64,000 bases of DNA from an uncultured Collinsella sp. Its GTDB lineage: Bacteria; Actinomycetota; Coriobacteriia; Coriobacteriales; Coriobacteriaceae. The notes under the pieces are model-generated. The model saw nothing but the letters and a program-made list of their open reading frames with translations. It was not told the DNA's origin and did no database searches. The DNA lies in contig UQKQ01000001.1 of NCBI GenBank assembly GCA_900541645.1, positions 1 to 64,000 of the forward strand. The letters are read 5' to 3'. Both the position numbers and the translations under genes were made by a program. Of this stretch, positions 8,635 through 17,223 are shown piece by piece (the first letter of the stretch is position 1; each line of letters starts with the position of its first letter).

Positions 8635-9918
8635 ATGTCACTTGCAGCTCAGCAATCGCTTGAATCCCATTACGTTATGCATACCTTTGGCCGCTCTCCG
8701 GTCGAGTTTGTCGAGGGTCACGGCATGAAGCTCACCGGCGACGATGGCCGTGAGTACCTCGACTTTCTTGCCGGCATCGGCGTGTGCAGCCTAGGTCATG
8801 GCGACCCGGCTGTGCTCTCGGCGCTCGAGGCACAGACCAAAAAGCTCATGCATGTCTCCAATTACTTCTACATTGAGCAGCGCGGACAGGTCGCGGCGCT
8901 GCTGTCCAAGCTTGCTAACGACGACGTAGATGGTGCGCGCGTGCTTGCCGATGCCATTGCCGCCGGCGATGAGACCACGGCAGCTGCTCTTGGTGCCCCG
9001 GCTGCGGATGAGCAGGTTTGGGAGACCTTCTTTGCCAACTCTGGCGCCGAGGCCAACGAGGGCTCGATGAAGCTCGCGCGCCTGTACGCCAAGCGTGCCG
9101 GTAATGGCGGCAACACCATCGTGTGCATGCGCGGCGGCTTCCACGGCCGTACGCTCGAGACCATTGCCGCCACCATGCAGGATTGGCTGCAGGACAGCTT
9201 CCGCCCGCTGCCGGGTGGCTTTGTGGCCTGCACGCCCAACGATGTGGATGAGCTGCGTGCGATCTTTAAGCAGCTGGGGAGCGAAATTTGTGCCGTGATG
9301 CTCGAGCCGATCCAGGGTGAGAGCGGTGTGCATCCCATGACCGAGGAGTTTATGGCTACGGCGCGCGACCTGGCACACGAAGTGGGCGCCGTGCTTATCG
9401 CCGACGAGGTCCAGTGCGGCATCTTCCGCTCCGGCAAGCCGTTTGCGTTCCAGACCTATGGCGTGGAGCCCGACATCATGAGCCTTGCCAAGGGCATTGC
9501 TGATGGCGTGCCCATGGGTGCCGTCGTGGCGAAGAAGGAGATTGCCGACGTGTTTAAGCCGGGCGACCACGGCTCGACCTTTGGCGGTAGCTGCTTGGCC
9601 ATCGCGGCGTGTGCCGCGACGCTCTCCGCGCTTGTGCGTGGCGATTATGCCGAGCATGCTGCCAAGGTGGGTGCCTATATGGAGGCAAAGCTCGCCAAGC
9701 TGCCGCACGTGACCGAGGTACGTGGTCGCGGCTTGATGCTCGGCTGTGATTTGGATGATGCCGCGGGCGACGCGCATGGTGTTGTTGCCCGCGCGCTGGC
9801 CGCCGGTGCCGTGATCAACGCTACGGGTGCGCATACGCTGCGTTTCCTGCCGCCACTCGTCTGCGAGGAAGCCGACGTGGACAGTCTGATCGAGATCCTG
9901 TCGGGTGTTTTGGGCTAA
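8635..9918 (+). CDS. argD: Acetylornithine aminotransferase
   Basis: PLP-dependent class III aminotransferase converting N-acetylglutamate semialdehyde to N-acetylornithine. The 427-aa chain shows FFANSGAEANE near residues 130-142, the IADEVQCG motif carrying the PLP-contacting aspartate, and the Schiff-base lysine K286 in SLAKGIADG. Compared with typical ArgD (about 400 aa) there is an insertion of roughly 25-30 residues around 95-125, rich in Ala, Asp and Glu. It is last in argCJBD here; argF, argG and argH are not in the window. Confidence 0.95.
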   Translation: MSLAAQQSLESHYVMHTFGRSPVEFVEGHGMKLTGDDGREYLDFLAGIGVCSLGHGDPAVLSALEAQTKKLMHVSNYFYIEQRGQVAALLSKLANDDVDGARVLADAIAAGDETTAAALGAPAADEQVWETFFANSGAEANEGSMKLARLYAKRAGNGGNTIVCMRGGFHGRTLETIAATMQDWLQDSFRPLPGGFVACTPNDVDELRAIFKQLGSEICAVMLEPIQGESGVHPMTEEFMATARDLAHEVGAVLIADEVQCGIFRSGKPFAFQTYGVEPDIMSLAKGIADGVPMGAVVAKKEIADVFKPGDHGSTFGGSCLAIAACAATLSALVRGDYAEHAAKVGAYMEAKLAKLPHVTEVRGRGLMLGCDLDDAAGDAHGVVARALAAGAVINATGAHTLRFLPPLVCEEADVDSLIEILSGVLG

Positions 9919-10048
9919 CGCGGCGCAATAACTCAATTTGGACCGAGTTCCGGACTGCGGACGTGCCCTATGCGGCATGATTCAGCGGTCTGGAGCCCGT
10001 TTTGCCTTAGATTTGCTAAGGCAGGGAGACCTGCTGGTCAAAAAACAT

Positions 10049-10237
10049 CAAATATGAGTACTGTTACCGATTTGGTAGCAGCAATTTTGGACTAATAAGG
10101 CCAGATGGCAAGTCGAAATGGCGATGAATACACGATTTTGATCTGACTGTTAGTCCTTATAATGGACATATGTTGCGTAACCTAAGCAAACACTATCTGT
10201 TTATATGTTGCAAGCAAAGTAGCAGTACTCATTTTTG
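10049..10237. repeat. AT-rich 189-bp element with 19-bp terminal inverted repeats
   Basis: The ends are CAAATATGAGTACTGTTAC (10049-10067) and, read on the minus strand from 10237, CAAAAATGAGTACTGCTAC, matching at 17 of 19 positions. The interior is much more AT-rich than the surrounding genome and holds a good -10 box (TATAAT, 10158-10163). It contains no credible open frame. A small non-autonomous transposable element is one reading, a structured non-coding transcript another. Confidence 0.45.
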
Positions 10238-10276
10238 CCATTATTTGGCCACGGCCTTTGTGACAGATGTGCTGGC

Positions 10277-10545
10277 GGGTTCGAATCCCATGCGCTGGGC
10301 CCAAAAAAGAAAGGCTCCCATTGCTGGGAGCCTATCAAATCAGTGGTGGGCGATGAGGGATGTCCGCGTGCGGCTCCGCCGCCCGCTTTCGCTTCGGGCC
10401 TACGGCCCTCGCGTGCTGCGCTGGAAAACGCTTCGCGTTTCCTCAGCTCCGCACCCTTTCGGGTTCGAATCCCATGCGCTGGGCCCAAACAAAAACGGTC
10501 CCCTTGCGAGGACCGTTTCCAATTCAATGGTGGGCGATGAGGGAT
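10277..10545. repeat. Two 85-bp modules offset by exactly 184 bp, ending in tRNA-like sequences
   Basis: The 29-bp GGGTTCGAATCC...GGGCCCAAA block occurs at 10277-10305 and 10461-10489. The 18-bp block TGGTGGGCGATGAGGGAT occurs at 10344-10361 and 10528-10545. Both pairs are 184 bp apart. Between the two blocks each module has a different hairpin of the same length (GGCTCCC/GGGAGCC versus AACGGTCC/GGACCGTT), each followed on the minus strand by T-runs. The right block of module 2 is the real 3' end of tRNA-Val, and that of module 1 is a detached copy. The 99 bp between modules are packed with small GC hairpins. Confidence 0.75.
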
Positions 10546-10603
10546 TCGAACCCCCAGCCTTGTGCGTGTAAAGCACCTGCGCTAACCGTTGCGCCAATCG
10601 CCC
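10528..10603 (-). tRNA. tRNA-Val (anticodon TAC)
   Basis: Read on the minus strand, acceptor GGGCGAT pairs with ATCGCCC, discriminator A and an encoded CCA follow, the anticodon loop is TTTACAC and the T-loop is TTCGAAT. Downstream on the minus strand a hairpin with a T-run (10493-10519) acts as terminator. Confidence 0.95.
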
Positions 10604-10790
10604 GTGCGGAGAGAGTATAGCAAAACAATCGCCCCATTCACCTCATATCCATTAAAGGTAACCGGCGCGTGTCACAGCGGAGCTGATTCAGTTGAGATTG
10701 CCTGAACATTCCGCCCCTCTTTACGCCCTCGGGTATACTCAAAAGCTACTGATTCGATTTGATGCCCAGCAACAGCAGAGGGGATAGTAT

Positions 10791-12671
10791 ATGTGCGGTT
10801 TTGTCGGTTTTGTCGGTGGGACGGATAACCAATCCGAGGTGCTCACCAAGATGATGGACCGCATCGTCCATCGCGGTCCCGACATGGGCGGTCAGTTTAT
10901 CGACGGCCGCGTTGCCCTGGGCTTCCGCCGCCTGTCGATCCTCGACCTGACCGAGGCCGGCGCTCAGCCCATGGCCAATGAGGACGGCAGCGTCGTCATT
11001 GTCTTCAACGGCGAGATCTACAACTTCCAAGAACTCCGTTCCGAGCTCGAGGCCAAGGGCTACAAGTTCCACTGCGGCGCCGACACCGAGAGCCTCCTGC
11101 ACGGCTACGAGGAGTGGGGCGAGGCCGTACTCGATCGTCTGCGCGGTATGTACGCCTTCGTCATCTGGGACAAAAAGAAGAACAAGCTTTTTGGCGCCCG
11201 CGACATCTTTGGCATCAAGCCGCTCTACTACTATCCCATGGCCGATGCGGGCGACGGCGCTCCGGGCGTGCTCTTTGGTTCCGAGATCAAGAGCTTCCTG
11301 GACTACCCGCACTTCCACAAGGCGGTCAACAAAAAGGCTCTGCGTCCGTACATGACGCTGCAGTATTCGGCGACTGAGGAGACCTTCTTCGAGGGTGTCT
11401 ACAAGCTGCCGCCGGCGCACTACTTTACCGTCGATATCCCGACCGGCAAGATGAACATCGAGCGCTACTGGGATTGCGATTACTCTGCCGTCGAGAAGCC
11501 GTTCGAAGAGTATGTCGATGAGCTGGACGAGGTCGTGCACGAGAGTGTCGAGGCCCATCGCATCGCCGACGTCAAGGTCGCGTCGTTCCTCTCCGGTGGC
11601 GTCGACTCCAGCTACATCGCCGCTTGCCTCATGCCCGACAAGACCTTCTCGGTGGGCTTTGACTACAAGAACTTCAACGAGACCAACTACGCCAAGGAAC
11701 TTTCCGATAAGCTCGGCGTCGAGAACGTTCGCAAGATGATTACCGCCGACGAGTTCTTCGGTGCGCTCGAGGACATCCAGTATCACATGGACGAGCCGCA
11801 GTCCAACCTGTCTTCCGTGCCGCTGTGGTTCTTGGCCGAGATGGCCTGCAAGGACGTCACCGTCGTGCTTTCGGGCGAAGGCGCCGACGAGCTCTTTGGC
11901 GGCTACGCCTACTACGAGGATACGGTCCCGGTGCGCAAGTACAAAAAGATGGTGCCGCTGCCCATCCGTCGCGCGCTCGGTAATCTGGCGCTGCATATGC
12001 CGTACTTCAAGGGACATAACTTCCTGGTCAAGGGTGCCGAGATCCCCGAGAAGTCGTTCCTGGGACAGGCTCTGGTATGGCCGGAGCGCGAGGTCGACGG
12101 CGTGCTCAAGCCCGAGTACAACACCGGCGATGGCGCCTTTGAGCTCGCTGCACCCATCTACGCACGCGTGAAGGGTCAGCCCGAACTGGTCAAGAAGCAG
12201 TACCTGGACATGAACATGTGGCTCCCGGGCGACATTCTGCTCAAGGCCGACAAGATGTGCATGGCGCACTCGCTGGAGCTGCGCGTGCCCTTCCTGGACC
12301 GCAAAGTCATGGAGTTCGCCGAGCACATTCCCGACCGCTACCGCATCAACGAGAACGGCAACAAACAGGTACTCCGCCACGCTGCCAACAAGTCGCTGCC
12401 CGATGAGTGGGCCACCCGTCCCAAGGTGGGCTTCCCGGTGCCGATTGTCTACTGGCTGCGCGAGCAAAAGTGGTACGACTATGTCAAGGAGTACTTCACC
12501 GCGCCGTGGGCAAGCGAGTTCTTCAATACCGACGAGCTCATGCACCTGCTCGATCTGCACTTTGCGGGCAAGGGCGATTTCCAGCGCAAGATCTATACGC
12601 CGCTCGTGTTCCTAGTGTGGTACAAGCGCTTCTTTATCGACGAGGACCAGCCCGCTGTTCAGGCTGCCTAG
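10791..12671 (+). CDS. asnB: Asparagine synthase (glutamine-hydrolysing)
   Basis: Converts aspartate to asparagine using glutamine and ATP. The 626-aa protein starts MCGFVGF, so Cys2 becomes the N-terminal nucleophile of the glutaminase domain (about 1-210). The synthetase domain (about 240-610) contains the pyrophosphate loop SGGVDSS from S268 and VVLSGEGADELFGGY near 360. A small insertion rich in aromatic residues lies around 300-320. ATG 10791 follows GAGGGGATAGTAT. It is a single-gene unit closed by a strong terminator. Confidence 0.96.
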   Translation: MCGFVGFVGGTDNQSEVLTKMMDRIVHRGPDMGGQFIDGRVALGFRRLSILDLTEAGAQPMANEDGSVVIVFNGEIYNFQELRSELEAKGYKFHCGADTESLLHGYEEWGEAVLDRLRGMYAFVIWDKKKNKLFGARDIFGIKPLYYYPMADAGDGAPGVLFGSEIKSFLDYPHFHKAVNKKALRPYMTLQYSATEETFFEGVYKLPPAHYFTVDIPTGKMNIERYWDCDYSAVEKPFEEYVDELDEVVHESVEAHRIADVKVASFLSGGVDSSYIAACLMPDKTFSVGFDYKNFNETNYAKELSDKLGVENVRKMITADEFFGALEDIQYHMDEPQSNLSSVPLWFLAEMACKDVTVVLSGEGADELFGGYAYYEDTVPVRKYKKMVPLPIRRALGNLALHMPYFKGHNFLVKGAEIPEKSFLGQALVWPEREVDGVLKPEYNTGDGAFELAAPIYARVKGQPELVKKQYLDMNMWLPGDILLKADKMCMAHSLELRVPFLDRKVMEFAEHIPDRYRINENGNKQVLRHAANKSLPDEWATRPKVGFPVPIVYWLREQKWYDYVKEYFTAPWASEFFNTDELMHLLDLHFAGKGDFQRKIYTPLVFLVWYKRFFIDEDQPAVQAA

Positions 12672-12696
12672 CCTCGGCTTACGAACGCCTGCGCGT

Positions 12697-12721
12697 AACG
12701 GCTCCTCCGGGAGCCGTTTTT
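12697..12721 (+). terminator. Intrinsic terminator after asnB
   Basis: AACGGCTCC and GGAGCCGTT form the stem, followed by TTTTT. Confidence 0.9.
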
Positions 12722-12782
12722 GCGTGGGTGCGTTTCAGTTACTATAAAACCGTCCCTGCCAAATGGCTGAGAAAGGTGAAAG

Positions 12783-14345
12783 ATGCACCATTCGGATTCC
12801 GCGACCGTGACCACGGTCGATACGCTTGCCAAGCTTCTCGATGTGTGCGGCGAGCTGCGCGCATCAGAGCAGGTTGACGAGCGCGCCGTGACCGGCTGCT
12901 CGTTTGATTCGCGCGCGGTCTCGGCAGGTGACGTATTCTTTTGCAAAGGTGCTGCCTTTAAGCCCGCGTTTTTGAGCATGGCGCTCGATGCGGGCGCCGT
13001 CGCATTTGTGTGCGAGGAGTCGCTGGTCGAGTCTCTGGAGCCGCTGGCGCAGGAGAGCGGTGCTGCGATGCTGGTTGTTGATAGTGTTCGCACGGCCATG
13101 GCCCTGTTGCCGCCGGAGGTCTACGACCGTCCCGACCACGACGTCAAGATCGTGGGCATCACCGGCACCAAGGGAAAGACCACGGCCGCTTTTATGCTCC
13201 AGTCCATCATCAAGGCGGCGGGCGAGTCCTGCGGCATGATCGGCTCGGTGAGTACCGACGATGGTATCGAGTGCTACGAGAGCACCAACACCACGCCCGA
13301 GGCCCCCGAGGTTTGGCGCCATATCGCCAACTGCCGCACGTCCGGTCGCCAGTCCATGGTCATGGAGGTCTCGAGCCAGGCGCTCAAGTACCAACGCGTC
13401 GAGAATCTGCCGTTTGACGTGGCGTGCTTCCTCAACATCGGCCGCGACCACATCTCGCCGATCGAACACCCCACGTTTGAGGATTATTTTGAGAGCAAGC
13501 TTAGGATCTTTGACCAGGCAAAGACCGCCGTGGTGAATCTGGGCACCGATGAGGTTGACCGTGTGCTAGAGGCAGCGTCGACGGCCGAGCGCTTGGTGAC
13601 CGTTGGCGTCGAGCATCCCGAGGCAAGCCTGTGGGCGAGCGATGTCCGCATGCTCGGCTTTAACATCGAGTTCAACTTGCACGGCATGAGCGCCGACGAG
13701 CCCGAGGCGGGGGAGAAGGTCCTGCTGGGTATCGCGGGCGACTTTAACGTGGAAAACGCGCTGGTCGCTATCGCCGCTGCGCGCGAGATCGGCATCGGTA
13801 TCGAGGCTATCAAGAAGGGCCTCTCCAAACTGCGTGTGCCGGGCCGCATGGAGGTCGTGGAGTCGAAGGACGGCCGCGTGATCTGCGTCGTTGACTATGC
13901 GCACAACCAGCTTTCGTTCCGTTCGCTTTTCTCGTCGGTCAAGCGCGCGTTTCCCGCTAGCCCCGTCATTGCGCTGTTTGGCGCCGCCGGCGGCAAGGCG
14001 CAGGAGCGCCGCGAGCAATTGCCACGCGAGGCCGCACCGTATTCCGACCTGATGATCTTTACGAACGAGGATCCAGCTCACGAGGACCCGATGAAGGTCT
14101 GTCGCGAGCTTGCCGAGCATGTTCCCGACGATACGCCGAACAAGATCATCCTCGACCGCGAAGCCGCTGTGCATGCGGCGTTCAAGGCGGCGCGCGAGGA
14201 GTACGTCAACCCCGATGCTCCCACCATTGTCTTGCTGCTGGCAAAGGGTGACGAGGAGCTCATGCACGTGGGCGACGAGTTCGTGCCCATCGAGAGCGAC
14301 CTTTCGCTGGCCAATCGCCTGATCGATGTTACCCAGTTTGACTAA
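12783..14345 (+). CDS. murE: UDP-N-acetylmuramoyl-dipeptide:diamino acid ligase
   Basis: Adds the third, diamino residue of the peptidoglycan stem in the cytoplasm using ATP. The 520-aa Mur ligase has an N-terminal UDP-binding domain, ATP loop GITGTKGKTT (125-134) and a C-terminal domain. The substrate-selecting loop reads NEDPAHEDP (from N428), not the DNPR signature of meso-diaminopimelate enzymes. The added residue is therefore probably lysine, ornithine or another non-DAP diamine, an inference from the motif. The start follows GAAAGGTGAAAG. Confidence 0.92.
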   Translation: MHHSDSATVTTVDTLAKLLDVCGELRASEQVDERAVTGCSFDSRAVSAGDVFFCKGAAFKPAFLSMALDAGAVAFVCEESLVESLEPLAQESGAAMLVVDSVRTAMALLPPEVYDRPDHDVKIVGITGTKGKTTAAFMLQSIIKAAGESCGMIGSVSTDDGIECYESTNTTPEAPEVWRHIANCRTSGRQSMVMEVSSQALKYQRVENLPFDVACFLNIGRDHISPIEHPTFEDYFESKLRIFDQAKTAVVNLGTDEVDRVLEAASTAERLVTVGVEHPEASLWASDVRMLGFNIEFNLHGMSADEPEAGEKVLLGIAGDFNVENALVAIAAAREIGIGIEAIKKGLSKLRVPGRMEVVESKDGRVICVVDYAHNQLSFRSLFSSVKRAFPASPVIALFGAAGGKAQERREQLPREAAPYSDLMIFTNEDPAHEDPMKVCRELAEHVPDDTPNKIILDREAAVHAAFKAAREEYVNPDAPTIVLLLAKGDEELMHVGDEFVPIESDLSLANRLIDVTQFD

Positions 14346-14452
14346 TGAACCATGATGGCGGCGGCGCCCTGAGTGCGCTGTCGCCATAAGCGTGTTCCCT
14401 CAATCAAAACATGCCGTCCAAGTCCAAACCCTTCTACGTAAACGGAGTAACC

Positions 14453-15364
14453 ATGTCCCACAACACCTTGCCGACCGTTGCCGAGCTTTCGGGCGAGATG
14501 CGCGAGCGCTTGGCCAAGGTCAAGTACGTCTTTACCGACCTGGATGCCACGATGCTCGCGCCCGGCTCGTGCGTGCTGCGCGACAACGACGACAACCCCT
14601 CGACCAAACTCGTCGAGGCCGTCGTGGCGCTCGCTCGCGCTGGCATTCAGGTGGTTCCCACCTCGGGCCGCAACCGTACCATGATCCACGAGGACGCGCG
14701 CGTGCTCGGCCTCAACTCCTACATTGGTGAGATGGGCGGCCTGGTCATGTACGACCTCAAAGCCAACGATTGGGAGTATCTGACTGGCGACATGCCTTAC
14801 GACCCCGCCTGCGGCCTTACTCCGCACCAGGTGATCGAGCAGACCGGCGTGTGCGAGAAGATTCTTGCCCGCTGGCCGCACAAGATCGAGTATCACAACG
14901 ACATGTCGACCGGCTACAAGTACCGCGAGGTCACCGTCGGCATGCGCGGCGATGTGCCCGACAATGAGGTCCAGGCCATCCTGGACGAGGCCGGCTGCGG
15001 CCTGGTGTGGGCCTGTAACGGTCACCTGACGCATCTGTCCAAGCCGACGACGCTCGAGCTCGATCGCGTCGAGGACGGTCGCGCGTTTAACATCAATCCC
15101 GCCGGCCTCAACAAGGGCGTTGCCATCGCGCGCTTCTGCGAGCACCTGGGGATCGAGCGCGAGGAGACGCTCGCGCTCGGCGATTCCGAGTCCGACTTCT
15201 ACATGGCCGATCACGTGGGCACGTTCTGCCTGGTCGAGAATGGCCTGACGAGCGCCGGTGCGCCCGAGTTCCTGGCTGCTTGCGAGAACGCTTTCGTTAC
15301 GCGCGGCAAAATTGTCGACGGTTGGGCGGCGACGGCAGAGCTGCTGGTCGCGGCGCGTTCGTAG
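14453..15364 (+). CDS. HAD-superfamily phosphatase (Cof/MPGP-like)
   Basis: A 303-aa cytosolic hydrolase with HAD motif I FTDLDATML (nucleophile D29, acid D31), motif II TSGRN, a conserved lysine in LNKGVAI and motif IV GDSESDFYM. A cap domain between motifs II and III makes it type IIB, as in sucrose-phosphatase, mannosyl-3-phosphoglycerate phosphatase and Cof proteins. The substrate is unknown. ATG 14453 is preferred over in-frame ATG 14411 because GGAG sits 6-8 nt upstream. It lies between murE and murI without obvious overlap. Confidence 0.85.
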   Translation: MSHNTLPTVAELSGEMRERLAKVKYVFTDLDATMLAPGSCVLRDNDDNPSTKLVEAVVALARAGIQVVPTSGRNRTMIHEDARVLGLNSYIGEMGGLVMYDLKANDWEYLTGDMPYDPACGLTPHQVIEQTGVCEKILARWPHKIEYHNDMSTGYKYREVTVGMRGDVPDNEVQAILDEAGCGLVWACNGHLTHLSKPTTLELDRVEDGRAFNINPAGLNKGVAIARFCEHLGIEREETLALGDSESDFYMADHVGTFCLVENGLTSAGAPEFLAACENAFVTRGKIVDGWAATAELLVAARS

Positions 15365-15415
15365 CGCGGCGTCGCCGCACTTGGACATGTCTTTTCGAGA
15401 GAGACTGGTGAGGTA

Positions 15416-16300
15416 ATGTCCGATATCGAGAATCCGACAGGCGACACGCGCCCGATTGGCGTGTTCGATTCTGGTTTGGGCGGTCTGACGGTTGCGCGCG
15501 CCATCGCGACGGTGCTGCCGCGCGAGTCCGTCTACTACTTCGGCGACACCAAACGCTGCCCCTACGGCACGCGCACCGAGGATGAGGTGCGCTCGTTTGC
15601 GTTGCAGGCGGGCCGTTGGCTGTCGAAGCACGACGTCAAGATTATGGTCATCGCCTGCAACACGGCGACAGCTGCGGCCTTGCGTCTGGCCCAGCAGGTG
15701 CTCGACGTTCCCGTGATCGGCGTGATCGCGCCGGGTGCCCGTGCGGCAATCAATAGCACCCGCACGCGTCGCGTGGGCGTGCTCGCCACCAACCTCACCA
15801 TTCGCTCGGGCGCTTACACGCGCGCCATTCAGGACCTAGATGCCGGCGTCGACGTATACGGCTGCCCCGCCTCGAGCTTTGTCGAGGTTGTCGAACACGA
15901 GCTCGCCTCGGGTGCGCATCTGCAAGAGCAGTGGCTTGAGAACGAGGACATCTTCGATACGCCTGCCGTGCGTGCGCTGGTGGGTGCCACGGTTGAGCCA
16001 CTGCGCGACCACGGTATCGATACCGTGGTGCTCGGCTGTACGCATTTTCCGCTGTTGGTGGGACCTATCCGCCATGCGCTGGGGCCTGGGGTACGCGTCG
16101 TGAGTTCCGCCGAGGAGACCACGCGCGAGCTGACCGATATCCTCACGCGCCGCGAGCAGCTGGCGGGCGTCGCCGCCGAGCCGCAGCATCGTTTTGCCAC
16201 GACGGCCGATAACATTGCCGAGTTTGCGGTGGCGGGCAGCTTTATCTTTGGTCAGCCGCTCAAGAGCATTGAGCATATCGATATCGATGAGCTGAAATAG
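15416..16300 (+). CDS. murI: Glutamate racemase
   Basis: Supplies D-glutamate for peptidoglycan. The 294-aa protein has the two catalytic cysteines, C81 in ACNTATA and C208 in LGCTHFPLL, and the GVFDSGLGGLTV motif with D18. The N-terminal 12 residues are an acidic extension. It fits functionally with murE two genes upstream. The start is preceded by GGTGAGGTA, a weak but acceptable site. Confidence 0.96.
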   Translation: MSDIENPTGDTRPIGVFDSGLGGLTVARAIATVLPRESVYYFGDTKRCPYGTRTEDEVRSFALQAGRWLSKHDVKIMVIACNTATAAALRLAQQVLDVPVIGVIAPGARAAINSTRTRRVGVLATNLTIRSGAYTRAIQDLDAGVDVYGCPASSFVEVVEHELASGAHLQEQWLENEDIFDTPAVRALVGATVEPLRDHGIDTVVLGCTHFPLLVGPIRHALGPGVRVVSSAEETTRELTDILTRREQLAGVAAEPQHRFATTADNIAEFAVAGSFIFGQPLKSIEHIDIDELK

Positions 16301-16354
16301 ATGTAAGGCCGCCGTCAGAGCCTTCGCCACACCTTTTGCCGAAAGGATTTTTCT

Positions 16355-17080
16355 ATGGAGTACATGCAGGTCAACCGCGCCAACGGTCGCGCCGCCAACG
16401 AGTTGCGCCCCGTTAAGCTCACCCGTGGCGTCATGAAGCACGCCCACGGCTCGTGTTTTGCCGAGTTCGGTGACACGCGCGTGTTGTGCGCCGCCACAAT
16501 CGAGGAGGGCGTGCCGGGCTGGCGAAAGGGAGCTAAGGTCGGCTGGGTGACCGCGGAATACGCCATGCTGCCGGCGTCGACCGGCAAGCGCTGCAAGCGC
16601 GAGCACGCCAACCGCAAGGGTCGCTCCATGGAGATCGAGCGCCTCATTGGCCGCAGCCTGCGTACCGTCGTCAACATGAAGGCGCTCGGCGAGTACACCG
16701 TCACCGTCGACTGCGATGTGATTCAGGCCGATGGCGGCACGCGTACAGCGAGCATCACCGGCGCCTGGGTGGCGCTGCACGACGCCCTCGCCATGTGGGT
16801 CGAGGCGGGCAAGATCGAGCGCATCCCGCTTACCGGCCAGGTGGCTGCAATCTCCATGGGCGTTGTCGACGGCAATACGCTGCTTGACCTCGATTATTCC
16901 GAGGACAGCCATGCCGAAGTCGACATGAACCTCGTCGCCACCGACACCGGTGAGATGATCGAGCTCCAGGGCACTGGCGAGCAGGCGCCCTTTGACCGTA
17001 AGCGCCTCAACGCCCTGCTCGACCTGGGCGACAAAGGCATCGCCGAGCTCATCGAGCTTCAGCGCCAAGCCATCGCCTAA
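16355..17080 (+). CDS. rph: Ribonuclease PH
   Basis: Phosphorolytic 3' exoribonuclease that trims tRNA 3' ends. The 241-aa length is standard, and the sequence shows the family features GSCFAEFGDTRVLCAA, KGRSMEIERLIGRSLR, the IQADGGTRTASI phosphate site and DLDYSEDS. The order murI-rph-rdgB is a common conserved arrangement. ATG 16355 follows CGAAAGGA. The TAA stop forms the first bases of a 38-bp hairpin described separately. Confidence 0.96.
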   Translation: MEYMQVNRANGRAANELRPVKLTRGVMKHAHGSCFAEFGDTRVLCAATIEEGVPGWRKGAKVGWVTAEYAMLPASTGKRCKREHANRKGRSMEIERLIGRSLRTVVNMKALGEYTVTVDCDVIQADGGTRTASITGAWVALHDALAMWVEAGKIERIPLTGQVAAISMGVVDGNTLLDLDYSEDSHAEVDMNLVATDTGEMIELQGTGEQAPFDRKRLNALLDLGDKGIAELIELQRQAIA

Positions 17081-17117
17081 CCTGCCAAAAAGGGACAGGT
17101 TTATTTTGGCAGGTTTT
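17079..17117 (+). repeat. GGGACAG hairpin element D1, overlaps the rph stop codon
   Basis: AACCTGCCAAAA pairs with TTTTGGCAGGTT, with GGGACAGG in the loop region. It lies immediately after rph, using its stop codon as the left arm, and ends in TTTTA. It may act as terminator or attenuator before rdgB. A near copy lies at 55557-55598. Confidence 0.75.
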
Positions 17118-17223
17118 ATCTGGGAAAACGTCGAAGTATAAGACTGCCGTTGATTGAGAGGGGAGAGGCGGAGGCCCTCGTCGCCCTCGGCGCGGCATTG
17201 CTATAGAGACAAGGAGACCACTC

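Noticed and set aside
10170..10620. Several overlapping open frames around tRNA-Val on both strands
   Set aside because: They translate tRNA ends and hairpins (WDSNP and SNPSSPT-type artefacts) and have no family resemblance.
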